Below are positions 1 to 5,262 of a stretch of DNA of 5,308 nucleotides, one piece after another. Position 1 is the first letter of the stretch, and every line of letters begins with the position of its first letter. The notes below the pieces were generated by a model, which did not search any database, was not told the DNA's origin, and saw only the letters and a list, made by a program, of their open reading frames with translations. The translations under genes and the position numbers were made by a program. Origin of the DNA: JBIIUJ01 sp044340025 (GTDB lineage Bacteria > Pseudomonadota > Alphaproteobacteria > Caulobacterales > Aquidulcibacteraceae); contig JBIIUJ010000161.1 in the NCBI GenBank assembly GCA_044340025.1, positions 1-5,308 of the forward strand. The letters run 5' to 3'.

Positions 1-611
1 CCGGTCGTCGGGCTGATCGGCAGGAAGGGCGAATAGGTCGCCCGCCGCTCCGGGCCGAGCGTGGGGAGCATCACCTCCATGATGGCGTCGAACCGCTCCA
101 GCGCGGTGAGCAGCATCGCGTCGAACCGGCCGCACCGATAGAGGTCGGTGGCGGACAGGAACTCGTATTCAAGCCCGAACTCATCCTTGAACCGATCGAG
201 AAAGCTCCGCAGCATCGCATTGTTATGGTGTGCGAAACTGGCGTGCTCGGTCCCGAAAGGGTTGGGCACGGCGGTGAGCGGGCGCTGGAGAAAAGCCTCG
301 AGGCCTGCGCGACTGGCGGCGGGCACCGTTTCGGGGATCTTGCGCATCCCGTCCATGTCGTCGGAGACGCAGATCAGCTTTGTCTCGATCGCGCCTCCGG
401 TGAGCACCGTGAAGGCGTGGCGCACCATGGTTGTGCGCACCACTTCGCCGAAGGTGCCGATATGGGGCAGGCCGGAGGGACCATAGCCCGTCTCGAACAC
501 GACGGGCGCAGTCTCTGGTTTGGCCTTCACCCGCTCCAGCAGCAGGCGGGCCTGTTCAAACGGCCAAGCCTTGGCGGCAGGGGCGAGCATGGTCCAGTCG
601 GCGGCGGTCAT
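1..611 (-). CDS. lysS: class I lysyl-tRNA synthetase, N-terminal part (runs off left edge)
   Basis: This gene encodes lysine--tRNA ligase of the class I (archaeal/alphaproteobacterial) type, a cytoplasmic enzyme that charges tRNA-Lys with lysine using ATP. Only the first 203 codons of a protein usually a little over 500 residues are present; no stop is reached, so the gene continues past base 1. The class I HIGH signature is visible as PSGLPHIGTFGE at about residues 45-56 (HIG at 50-52). It is followed by ICVSDDMDGMRKIPETVP, PNPFGTEHASFAHHNNA and, at the edge, YSPFLPISPTTG, all typical of this family and unlike class II LysRS. The KMSKS loop and anticodon-binding part lie outside the window. 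The ATG at 611-609 is chosen because AGGAAG lies 8 nt upstream; ATG at codon 8 is a weaker alternative. A same-strand DUF3291 gene lies 129 bases upstream. Family assignment is very secure. Confidence 0.95.
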   Translation of the reverse strand, partial: MTAADWTMLAPAAKAWPFEQARLLLERVKAKPETAPVVFETGYGPSGLPHIGTFGEVVRTTMVRHAFTVLTGGAIETKLICVSDDMDGMRKIPETVPAASRAGLEAFLQRPLTAVPNPFGTEHASFAHHNNAMLRSFLDRFKDEFGLEYEFLSATDLYRCGRFDAMLLTALERFDAIMEVMLPTLGPERRATYSPFLPISPTT

Positions 612-619
612 GGCGGAAA

Positions 620-634
620 CTTCCTGAAAGGAAG
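620..634 (-). promoter_or_regulatory. ribosome binding site of lysS inside a small hairpin
   Basis: Read on the minus strand, CTTCCT-TTC-AGGAAG is a perfect 6-bp inverted repeat with a 3-nt loop. Its 3' arm is the AGGAAG Shine-Dalgarno sequence, 8 nt before the lysS ATG, so it fixes that start. The geometry would let the hairpin mask the binding site in the mRNA. The sequence is seen directly; a regulatory effect is inference, since such a short hairpin may be weak or incidental. Confidence 0.5.
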
Positions 635-636
635 CG

Positions 637-665
637 CATCTGGCCGCCCTTCGATGAGGCGTCAA
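637..665 (-). promoter_or_regulatory. weak candidate promoter for lysS
   Basis: On the minus strand TTGACG (660-665) is followed after 17 nt by CAGATG (637-642), upstream of the lysS ribosome binding site. The -35-like box matches the sigma-70 consensus at five of six positions, the -10-like box at only two. The rest of the 612-740 gap shows no gene and no convincing terminator. The spacing is right, but the -10 is poor, so this is only a candidate. Confidence 0.2.
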
Positions 666-740
666 CCTCAGCCGTTGCTGCTTCTTTGCCTTTCGGCGGG
701 CAAGCCGCCAGCGATATCGGCCGCCAGAAACGTGTCTGCG

Positions 741-1217
741 TCAGGCGCAGCGGCGCTCGAGCCACAGTTTTGCGGCGGGAAGGCTCGACCAGCCGAACGC
801 AAAGTCCGTCGCTCCATGCGCAATCAGGTGATCAAGGCGCTCTTTCGCTTCCTCCACGGTGGGAACATGCCCGATGTCCACCCACCACAAGGCGACTGTG
901 GGCTCTTTAGGCATCTCGAAAAACTCATGCTTACGGGCGTAGAAGTTCTGGTGGACAGTCTTGAACACAAATGTCGCCAACGACTGATCGTCTTCCCAGA
1001 CTGACATATTGACGTTCATGGTCGGATCACCCGGCCAACTGAGCGACATGGCGCTATCGCCGGTCTCGTCCTTCAGCCGCCAGACAAATCCGGGCATGCG
1101 CTCAGCGAGTTGGTTGATGCGTGCCAGATTATCAAAGAAGTCCCGCATTCTTGGCTCGTCAGGGCCGCCAAGCACTCGTCCTATGTTCACTTGCGCAAGG
1201 TGCTTTCGAGCTGTCAT
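741..1217 (-). CDS. DUF3291 domain-containing protein
   Basis: This is a 158-residue soluble protein of the DUF3291 family, whose biochemical role is not known; members are thought to adopt an alpha/beta fold related to antibiotic-biosynthesis monooxygenases. Family landmarks are HLAQVNIGR near the N-terminus, NLARINQLAERMPGFVWRL, NMSVWEDDQSLATFVF, and ALWWVDIGHVPTVEEAKERL followed by DFAFGW near the C-terminus. The length is typical, so the gene looks intact, with no signal peptide or membrane segment. An in-frame GTG at 1223 would add two residues, but AAAGGA at 1225-1230 sits 7 nt before the ATG at 1217 and almost touches the GTG, so the ATG is preferred. GC content is near 56% over 841-1200, against about 67-75% in neighbouring genes, and an IS5-type transposase remnant lies beyond its 5' end; both hint at acquisition by transfer. 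Confidence 0.88.
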   Translation of the reverse strand: MTARKHLAQVNIGRVLGGPDEPRMRDFFDNLARINQLAERMPGFVWRLKDETGDSAMSLSWPGDPTMNVNMSVWEDDQSLATFVFKTVHQNFYARKHEFFEMPKEPTVALWWVDIGHVPTVEEAKERLDHLIAHGATDFAFGWSSLPAAKLWLERRCA

Positions 1218-1224
1218 CTGCACG

Positions 1225-1230
1225 TCCTTT
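1225..1230 (-). promoter_or_regulatory. ribosome binding site deciding the DUF3291 start
   Basis: AAAGGA on the minus strand lies 7 nt from the ATG at 1217-1215, an ideal spacing. It is only 1 nt from the alternative GTG at 1223-1221, which argues against that codon as the start. Confidence 0.65.
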
Positions 1231-1357
1231 TCTCATCCAGGAGCCTGATCAACAAAAGAATTCGAGCGATATCAGTCCGTTGTGATTCGTCAGCTTGCGA
1301 GGCCAGCCTTGGATTGGCGCGCGTGGGAGCATAGCGCTCGCCGCCAGAGTGAGCCCG

Positions 1358-1529
1358 ATGCGGGGCGTTTGCCAAGCAGCTTGAACGATGCGGAGTGGGC
1401 GGTTGTGGAGTCGCTGCCGCCAAAGCGAGGCAGGCTGGGTCGGCTTCTCGCCAGCGCCAATGGCTGTCTGCTCAGCGTAGTGACTGCAGCCGCCGCCTCT
1501 CGAAAGACTTCGACCGCTCTGGAGAGTAG
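1358..1529 (+). pseudogene. remnant of an IS5-family transposase
   Basis: This is a decayed fragment of an IS5-type (DUF4096 / DDE) transposase, not a working gene. In one frame, codons from about 1369 read LPSSLNDAEWAVVESLPPKRGRLGRL, matching the family N-terminus (consensus near LTDAEWALIEPLLPPxKRGGRPR) with one leucine missing. After about 1450 the similarity fades, and the frame would run on into the phosphatase gene. In another frame, codons 1488-1526 read SRRLSKDFDRSGE and then stop (TAG 1527-1529). This resembles the conserved R-R-L-(S/A)-K-D-F/Y-E segment near the transposase C-terminus, or less well the LPKDFPP segment of the N-terminal half. The two pieces are too close for an intact roughly 250-300-residue protein, so an internal deletion plus frameshift is inferred. 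No clear terminal inverted repeats were found. The N-terminal match is good; the second piece is tentative. Confidence 0.55.
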
Positions 1530-1567
1530 CCACGCGCCGGCGCGCCCGCTAAGCGATGCGCGCCGCC

Positions 1568-2062
1568 ATGCTGACCGATCTTGTTCTCTTCCGCCATGCC
1601 AAGGCGGTTCGCCACCACGAGGCGCCCACCGACCGCGACCGCACGCTCACCGCCCGCGGGCGCCAGGACGCCGCCCAGGCCGCCGCGCGCCTCGCCCAGG
1701 CTGGCTTCAGTCCGGACGCTGTGCTGGTCTCGCCGTCGGTCCGCACGCGCGAAACCTGGGCGGCTTCGGCAGCGCTCAAGGGCGATAATGCAGCAGAGTA
1801 TCGCGAGCCCCTGTATCTGGCTGATGCTCAAGACATCCTGCGGGAGGCCGAGGAAACAGGCGCCGCCCGGGTTCTGGTGATCGGCCATAATCCCGGGTTG
1901 CATGATCTTGCCTGTGCTCTGGCGCGGGCCGGGGCCCCCGAGGTGCTGGCGCGCATGCACGAGCACTTTCCCACCAGCGCCATCGCCTGGCTGCATCGCG
2001 AGGATGGCGCAGACGGCTTCACGCTCAAGGCTTACTTCGCCCGCCCCAACGCCGACGAATAA
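1568..2062 (+). CDS. SixA-type histidine phosphatase
   Basis: This encodes a small cytoplasmic phosphatase of the histidine phosphatase (phosphoglycerate mutase-like) superfamily, closest in size and layout to SixA, which removes phosphate from phosphohistidine in E. coli phosphorelays. Visible landmarks are the catalytic RHA box (LFRHAKA, His at residue 10), the second arginine segment SPSVRTRETW, and the second catalytic histidine in VLVIGHNPGLHDLA. The 164-residue length fits the family. The start at 1568 gives the standard short lead into the RHA box; an in-frame ATG at 1556 would add four residues. Neither has a recognisable Shine-Dalgarno sequence, so the choice is by family alignment. 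The upstream neighbour is the transposase remnant; downstream a hairpin follows the stop within 6 bases. The true substrate cannot be told from sequence: SixA is one option, other small phosphoesters another. Confidence 0.9.
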   Translation: MLTDLVLFRHAKAVRHHEAPTDRDRTLTARGRQDAAQAAARLAQAGFSPDAVLVSPSVRTRETWAASAALKGDNAAEYREPLYLADAQDILREAEETGAARVLVIGHNPGLHDLACALARAGAPEVLARMHEHFPTSAIAWLHREDGADGFTLKAYFARPNADE

Positions 2063-2067
2063 CGCCA

Positions 2068-2089
2068 CACCTGTTGCGCCGAACAGGTG
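2068..2089 (+). terminator. hairpin after the phosphatase gene, possible terminator
   Basis: CACCTGTT (2068-2075) and AACAGGTG (2082-2089) form a perfect 8-bp inverted repeat around a 6-nt loop, starting 6 bases after the phosphatase stop. The position suits a transcript end, but no T-tract follows, so a classical intrinsic terminator is doubtful; a 3'-end stabilising hairpin or a dyad-type protein site is equally possible. The right arm overlaps an in-frame GTG at 2087 that could otherwise be taken as the glycosyltransferase start. Confidence 0.4.
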
Positions 2090-2141
2090 CATGCGCGCGC
2101 CCCGGCGCGACGGTGCGGACGTGCGCGCGTCGGACGCCTGT

Positions 2142-2146
2142 GGGGA
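2142..2146 (+). promoter_or_regulatory. ribosome binding site deciding the glycosyltransferase start
   Basis: GGGGA lies 6 nt before the ATG at 2153. The alternative GTG at 2087 has no such element and lies in the arm of a hairpin, so the ATG is preferred. Confidence 0.5.
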
Positions 2147-2152
2147 CATTGC

Positions 2153-3616
2153 ATGGATGGCGGCGCAGGATCCTTCGCCCCGGATGACTGCGTGGACCTT
2201 GACCGGCGCGAAGAGCGGCTCGTCCGTCTCACCGAGGCAGCCAGCGGCCAGCTTTCGAGCGAGCGCCCCGGCCTTTGCGCGCGCAGCGGCTTCTCGTCCG
2301 GCCAGGCGCGGACTGCGCTTGTGCTGTGCCTGATCACGACCGCTGCAGCGCTGCTGGCCCCGCAGATGGCGCTGGCGATCGCGCATGGGCTGGCGCAGGG
2401 GCTCTTTGTGTTGCTGATCGGTCTGCGGATCGCAGCCTTGAGTGCGCCGCGAGCACGGGGAAGCGTGAAAGCGCGACCGCCGCTGGGCGAGCAGGCCCCG
2501 CTCTATTCCATTCTCGTTGCGCTCTATCGCGAAGCGCCAGTCGCAGCCCAGCTTGTCGCGGCGCTCGACAGGCTCGACTGGCCCATCGACCGGCGCGAGG
2601 TGCTCTTGCTCACGGAGGCCGACGACGGCGAAACCCGCGCTGCGTTGGCCGCTCTCGCGCTGCCGCCGGGATTTCGCGTCATTCGCGTTCCCGCGCTCGG
2701 TCCCCGAACCAAGCCGAAGGCGCTGAACGTGGGACTGGCGCTCGCGCGCGGTGCCTATGTGGCGATCTACGACGCCGAGGACCGTCCCCATCCCGATCAG
2801 CTGAAGGCCGCCCATGCGGCGTTCATGGCCGGAAGCCTTGATCTGGCCTGCGTTCAGGCGCCGCTCGCCATCCACGACCCGCGCGGCCACTGGATCGCCG
2901 GTCAGTTCGCGCTGGAGTATGCGATCCACTTTCGCGTCCTGATCCCGATGGTGGCGGCGCTTGGCTGGCCGGTGCCGCTGGGCGGGACCAGCAATCACTT
3001 CCGGCGGGCCGCGTTGCAGGCCTGTGGCGGCTGGGACCCCTGGAATGTGACCGAAGACGCCGACCTGGGCGTTCGGCTGGCGCGTGACCGCTGGCGGGTG
3101 GGCATGATCGACCCGCCCACCTATGAGGAGGCGCCTGGCAGCCTTGGGGTCTGGATCAGGCAGCGATCACGCTGGATCAAGGGCCATATCCAGACCTGGG
3201 CTGTGCACATGCGCCGGCCTGACCAGCTTGTGGCCGACGTGGGTCTGTGGGGCGCTCTTGGGCTGCAGGCGACGTTGCTTGCCGCTTTGATCTCCGCCTT
3301 CGCCCATGGTCCGCTTGTGATGACCGCCGTGGCTGCTCTGCTTCTCGGCGCGCTCACGCCGCCGGACTTCGCGTTGCTGCTCGGCGGCTATGTTTCCACC
3401 GGGCTCTGTGCAGCGCTGGCGCTCTCGCGCGAGCGGGCGTTGTCCACGCGCAGCGCGATGATCGCCGTGCTGACGCTGCCCTTCTACTGGCCGCTCCAGA
3501 CGATTGCGGCGCTGCGCGCGGCCTGGCAGGTCTGGCGCACCCCGTTTGTCTGGGAGAAGACGCCCCATGGCGGCCCAGGACCGGCCTGGGTAGGCAGGGC
3601 GCGGCGCAGCGCCTAA
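2153..3616 (+). CDS. membrane glycosyltransferase, family 2 (processive, BcsA-like)
   Basis: This 487-residue inner-membrane glycosyltransferase probably polymerises or transfers sugars from a nucleotide-sugar donor on the cytoplasmic face while the membrane helices guide the product outward. The order is: a polar N-terminal tail (1-50), two membrane helices (about 54-70 and 73-96), a GT-A catalytic domain (about 115-345), then further helices between about 365 and 460. Key residues are visible: DD at 157-158, DAED at 207-210, TEDAD at 300-304 and QRSRW at 337-341, the set shared by cellulose synthase-type enzymes. WEKTPHG near the C-terminus is familiar from a GT2 subfamily that includes XagB-like proteins, whose larger members carry an N-terminal type II secretion E-like domain; that domain is absent here. 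No PilZ domain is seen. The product is unknown; an exopolysaccharide or surface glycan is the natural guess. A small membrane protein gene follows after 10 bases. Confidence 0.9.
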   Translation: MDGGAGSFAPDDCVDLDRREERLVRLTEAASGQLSSERPGLCARSGFSSGQARTALVLCLITTAAALLAPQMALAIAHGLAQGLFVLLIGLRIAALSAPRARGSVKARPPLGEQAPLYSILVALYREAPVAAQLVAALDRLDWPIDRREVLLLTEADDGETRAALAALALPPGFRVIRVPALGPRTKPKALNVGLALARGAYVAIYDAEDRPHPDQLKAAHAAFMAGSLDLACVQAPLAIHDPRGHWIAGQFALEYAIHFRVLIPMVAALGWPVPLGGTSNHFRRAALQACGGWDPWNVTEDADLGVRLARDRWRVGMIDPPTYEEAPGSLGVWIRQRSRWIKGHIQTWAVHMRRPDQLVADVGLWGALGLQATLLAALISAFAHGPLVMTAVAALLLGALTPPDFALLLGGYVSTGLCAALALSRERALSTRSAMIAVLTLPFYWPLQTIAALRAAWQVWRTPFVWEKTPHGGPGPAWVGRARRSA

Positions 3617-3626
3617 GTCTGCGCTG

Positions 3627-3833
3627 ATGACAGACTGGGTCTTCACCGGACTGGGCGGCGCAGCTGGCCTTGCCGCCTTCGCGCTCTCTCACTGGCAGGC
3701 GAGCCGCCCGCCGATCCCGGGCAAGGCGCGGCTGCTGCCCTGGACGGCGCTTTCCCTGATCGCAGCGCTCTGGACGCTGATGATGCTGATCCATGCGCTC
3801 AATCTGCTGGGCGTGACGACGGGTCAGCGTTGA
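3627..3833 (+). CDS. small two-helix membrane protein
   Basis: This is a 68-residue protein of unknown function. It has two hydrophobic stretches long enough to span the membrane, roughly residues 4-22 (VFTGLGGAAGLAAFALSHW) and 38-62 (PWTALSLIAALWTLMMLIHALNLLGV), joined by a short basic, proline-rich loop (ASRPPIPGKAR). A short polar tail follows. It starts 10 bases after the glycosyltransferase stop on the same strand, without a clear Shine-Dalgarno sequence, which suggests translation coupled to the upstream gene. Codon use is strongly GC-biased like the neighbours, supporting a real gene. The ending resembles small conserved inner-membrane proteins of alphaproteobacteria, but no named family is claimed. 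A role as partner of the glycosyltransferase is inferred from position only. Confidence 0.72.
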   Translation: MTDWVFTGLGGAAGLAAFALSHWQASRPPIPGKARLLPWTALSLIAALWTLMMLIHALNLLGVTTGQR

Positions 3834-3857
3834 CCACACGCTCTGCGGCTCTATTCG
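3830..3857 (+). promoter_or_regulatory. candidate promoter for the acyl-CoA dehydrogenase gene
   Basis: TTGACC (3830-3835), overlapping the stop of the small membrane protein gene, and TATTCG (3852-3857) are separated by 16 nt, and the dehydrogenase ATG follows 28 nt later. The -35 matches sigma-70 consensus at five of six positions, the -10 at only three, so the call is tentative. It would allow the dehydrogenase to be expressed apart from the glycosyltransferase pair. Confidence 0.3.
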
Positions 3858-3885
3858 GAAACAGACACATTGGGGAGCAGACGCG

Positions 3886-5076
3886 ATGAGCGACCTCGAC
3901 GCATTCAGGGCCGAGACGCGGGATTGGCTGGAGAAAAACTGCCCTGCCTCGATGCGCACGCCCATGCCGGAGGACGAGCAGGTCTGGGGCGGGCGCGGCG
4001 TGCTCTACAAGAACCCCGACAGCAAGGTCTGGCTCGACCGGATGGCCGCCAAGGGTTGGACGGCGCCGACCTGGCCCAAGGCCTATGGCGGCGGCGGGCT
4101 CTCGGCGGAAGAAAACAAGGTGCTTCAGGAGGAGCTGCGCCGGATCAAGGCCCGCCCGGCTCTCATGAGCTTTGGGCTCTGGATGTTTGGCCCGGTGCTG
4201 CTGGAGTTCGGAAACGAGGAGCAGAAGAGCCGCTTCATCCCCGAAATCGTGCGTGGCGAGATCTGGTGGTGTCAGGGCTATTCCGAGCCGGGCGCCGGTT
4301 CCGACCTCGCCGGTTTGCAGACCAAGTGCGAGGACAAGGGCGATCACTGGCTGATCAATGGCCAGAAGGTCTGGACCTCCTACGCCAACAAGGCCGACTG
4401 GATGTTCTGCCTGGTGCGCACCGACACAAGCGTGAAGCACGAAGGCATCAGCTTCATCCTGTTCGACATGAAGCCGCCGGGCGTCGAGACACGGCCGATC
4501 CAGCTCATTTCCGGTCAGTCGCCGTTCTGCGAAACCTTCCTCACCGACGTGAAGGTCCCCAAGGACCAGATGGTCGGCAAGCCCGGCAGCGGCTGGACGA
4601 TTGCAAAGCGCCTGCTGCAATATGAGCGGGTGAATATCTCCGCCATCGGCTTTGGCGGCGCTGGCGGCCTGCCGATCGAGGAGCAGGCCAAAGCCCATGT
4701 GGGCGTGGATTCCGCCGGCAAACTCGCCGACCCGGACCTGCGAGCCCGCATCGCGGACTGGAAGATGTTTGACAAGGCCTTCGCCCTCACCATGCGGCGC
4801 GCGCAGGACGAAGCCAAGCAGGGCAGGAACGTGGGCCACACCGCATCCGTCTTCAAGGTGGGCGCGGCCAAGCTCAATCAGGAGCGCTGCGAACTGGCCC
4901 TTGAGGCGTTGGGCTCCCAGGGGCTCGGCTGGTCCGGCGAGGGCTTTGCGCCCGAGGCCCTGAAACAGACCCGCGACTGGCTGCGCTCCAAGGGCAATTC
5001 CATCGAAGGCGGCACAAGCGAGATCAACCTCAACGTGATCGCCAAACAGGTGCTGGGCCTGCGCGATCATCAATAG
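3886..5076 (+). CDS. acyl-CoA dehydrogenase (PimC/FadE type)
   Basis: This 396-residue FAD enzyme introduces the alpha,beta double bond into an acyl-CoA thioester and passes electrons to electron-transfer flavoprotein; it acts in the cytoplasm in fatty-acid, dicarboxylate or related side-chain breakdown. The order is an N-terminal helical domain, the central beta domain with WWCQGYSEPGAGSD (127-140) and INGQKVWTS (157-165), and a C-terminal helical domain ending NSIEGGTSEINLNVIAKQVLGL. The sequence pattern resembles the large subunit of pimeloyl-CoA dehydrogenase and bacterial FadE proteins. Glu247 in the YER segment occupies the position of the catalytic base of isovaleryl- and long-chain enzymes. 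The position of the medium-chain catalytic Glu is Gly375, with Glu374 one residue before. GGGGAG (3872-3877) lies 8 nt before the ATG, so the start is firm. No partner dehydrogenase or ETF gene is in view; the acyl substrate is undetermined. Confidence 0.95.
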   Translation: MSDLDAFRAETRDWLEKNCPASMRTPMPEDEQVWGGRGVLYKNPDSKVWLDRMAAKGWTAPTWPKAYGGGGLSAEENKVLQEELRRIKARPALMSFGLWMFGPVLLEFGNEEQKSRFIPEIVRGEIWWCQGYSEPGAGSDLAGLQTKCEDKGDHWLINGQKVWTSYANKADWMFCLVRTDTSVKHEGISFILFDMKPPGVETRPIQLISGQSPFCETFLTDVKVPKDQMVGKPGSGWTIAKRLLQYERVNISAIGFGGAGGLPIEEQAKAHVGVDSAGKLADPDLRARIADWKMFDKAFALTMRRAQDEAKQGRNVGHTASVFKVGAAKLNQERCELALEALGSQGLGWSGEGFAPEALKQTRDWLRSKGNSIEGGTSEINLNVIAKQVLGLRDHQ

Positions 5077-5086
5077 CGCCCTGTCA

Positions 5087-5115
5087 GTCGTCCCCGCGCA
5101 GGCGGGGACCCAGGG
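5087..5115 (+). repeat. palindromic repeat unit, copy 1
   Basis: This 29-bp unit starts 11 bases after the dehydrogenase stop. Its core is GTCCCCGC-GCAG-GCGGGGAC (5090-5109), a perfect 8-bp stem with a 4-nt loop, followed by the tail CCAGGG. It belongs to the dispersed REP-like repeats seen in intergenic DNA of many alphaproteobacteria. Sitting right after a stop codon, it may also protect or end the transcript. Confidence 0.85.
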
Positions 5116-5126
5116 ACCTGCATCGG

Positions 5127-5142
5127 ACCTTCATAGGAAGGT
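5127..5142 (+). repeat. short hairpin between repeat copies
   Basis: ACCTTC-ATAG-GAAGGT is a perfect 6-bp inverted repeat with a 4-nt loop, lying in the 32-bp spacer between repeat copies 1 and 2. It is unrelated in sequence to the main repeat. It may be part of a larger compound repeat element. Confidence 0.5.
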
Positions 5143-5147
5143 AAGCC

Positions 5148-5176
5148 GTCGTCCCCGCGCAGGCGGGGACCCAGGG
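5148..5176 (+). repeat. palindromic repeat unit, copy 2
   Basis: This is identical to copy 1 over all 29 bases and in the same orientation, 61 bases downstream. Together with the inverted copy 3 it forms a head-to-head pair separated by 17 bases, the layout of a bacterial interspersed mosaic element. Confidence 0.85.
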
Positions 5177-5193
5177 GCGGCCGGCGCCTGATC

Positions 5194-5222
5194 CTCTGGG
5201 TCCTCGCGTTCGCGAGGACGAC
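5194..5222 (-). repeat. palindromic repeat unit, copy 3, inverted variant
   Basis: Read on the minus strand this matches copies 1 and 2 at 24 of 29 positions. The core is GTCCTCGCG-AA-CGCGAGGAC, a perfect 9-bp stem (5200-5208 with 5211-5219). One C-to-T change in the stem is matched by a G-to-A change in the partner arm, which keeps the pairing and points to selection on the hairpin. Confidence 0.8.
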
Positions 5223-5262
5223 GGGGCGGGCGCGCCGCTGCATCATGGGCTCGTCACGCGCG

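Larger units (their letters stand above)
1224..1555. other. gap between divergent genes, holding the IS fossil
   Basis: This 330-base stretch separates the minus-strand genes from the plus-strand genes. Bases 1224-1300 are relatively AT-rich (28 of 60 G+C in 1201-1260) and should contain the promoter of the DUF3291 gene, although no good -35/-10 pair stands out. The second half is the transposase remnant. A 12-bp GC-only palindrome, CGCGCCGGCGCG, lies at 1533-1544 just before the phosphatase gene. No intact gene is seen here. Confidence 0.6.

Noticed and set aside
695..709. Possible terminator after the DUF3291 gene (GGCGG/CCGCC hairpin)
   Set aside because: The stem is only 5 bp of G and C and is not followed by a T-tract in the direction of transcription, so it is within chance for this base composition.
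1533..1544. 12-bp palindrome CGCGCCGGCGCG before the phosphatase gene
   Set aside because: It is made only of G and C in GC-rich DNA and has no flanking signal; chance is a sufficient explanation.
1282..1788. Plus-strand open frame of 168 codons starting at GTG 1282
   Set aside because: Only its stretch around 1369-1450 carries transposase-like sequence; the rest overlaps the phosphatase gene out of frame, so it is not an intact gene.
2087..2152. GTG at 2087 as the start of the glycosyltransferase
   Set aside because: It has no ribosome binding site, lies in a hairpin arm, and would add 22 low-complexity Arg/Ala/Gly-rich residues; the ATG at 2153 has GGGGA at good spacing.
1472..2998. Open frame of 508 codons on the minus strand across the phosphatase and glycosyltransferase genes
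   Set aside because: It is a shadow of the plus-strand genes in GC-rich DNA: its protein is rich in R, G, Q and H without domain sense, while the plus strand encodes clear motifs for two known families.
5087..5176. CRISPR-like layout: two identical 29-bp repeats with a 32-bp spacer and a core resembling type I-E repeats (19 of 29 positions match the E. coli repeat as I recall it)
   Set aside because: Only two direct copies exist, the third is inverted and diverged, no cas genes are visible, and the unit matches the dispersed palindromic repeats common in alphaproteobacteria. Finding further direct copies with varied 32-bp spacers beyond the window plus cas genes would reverse this.
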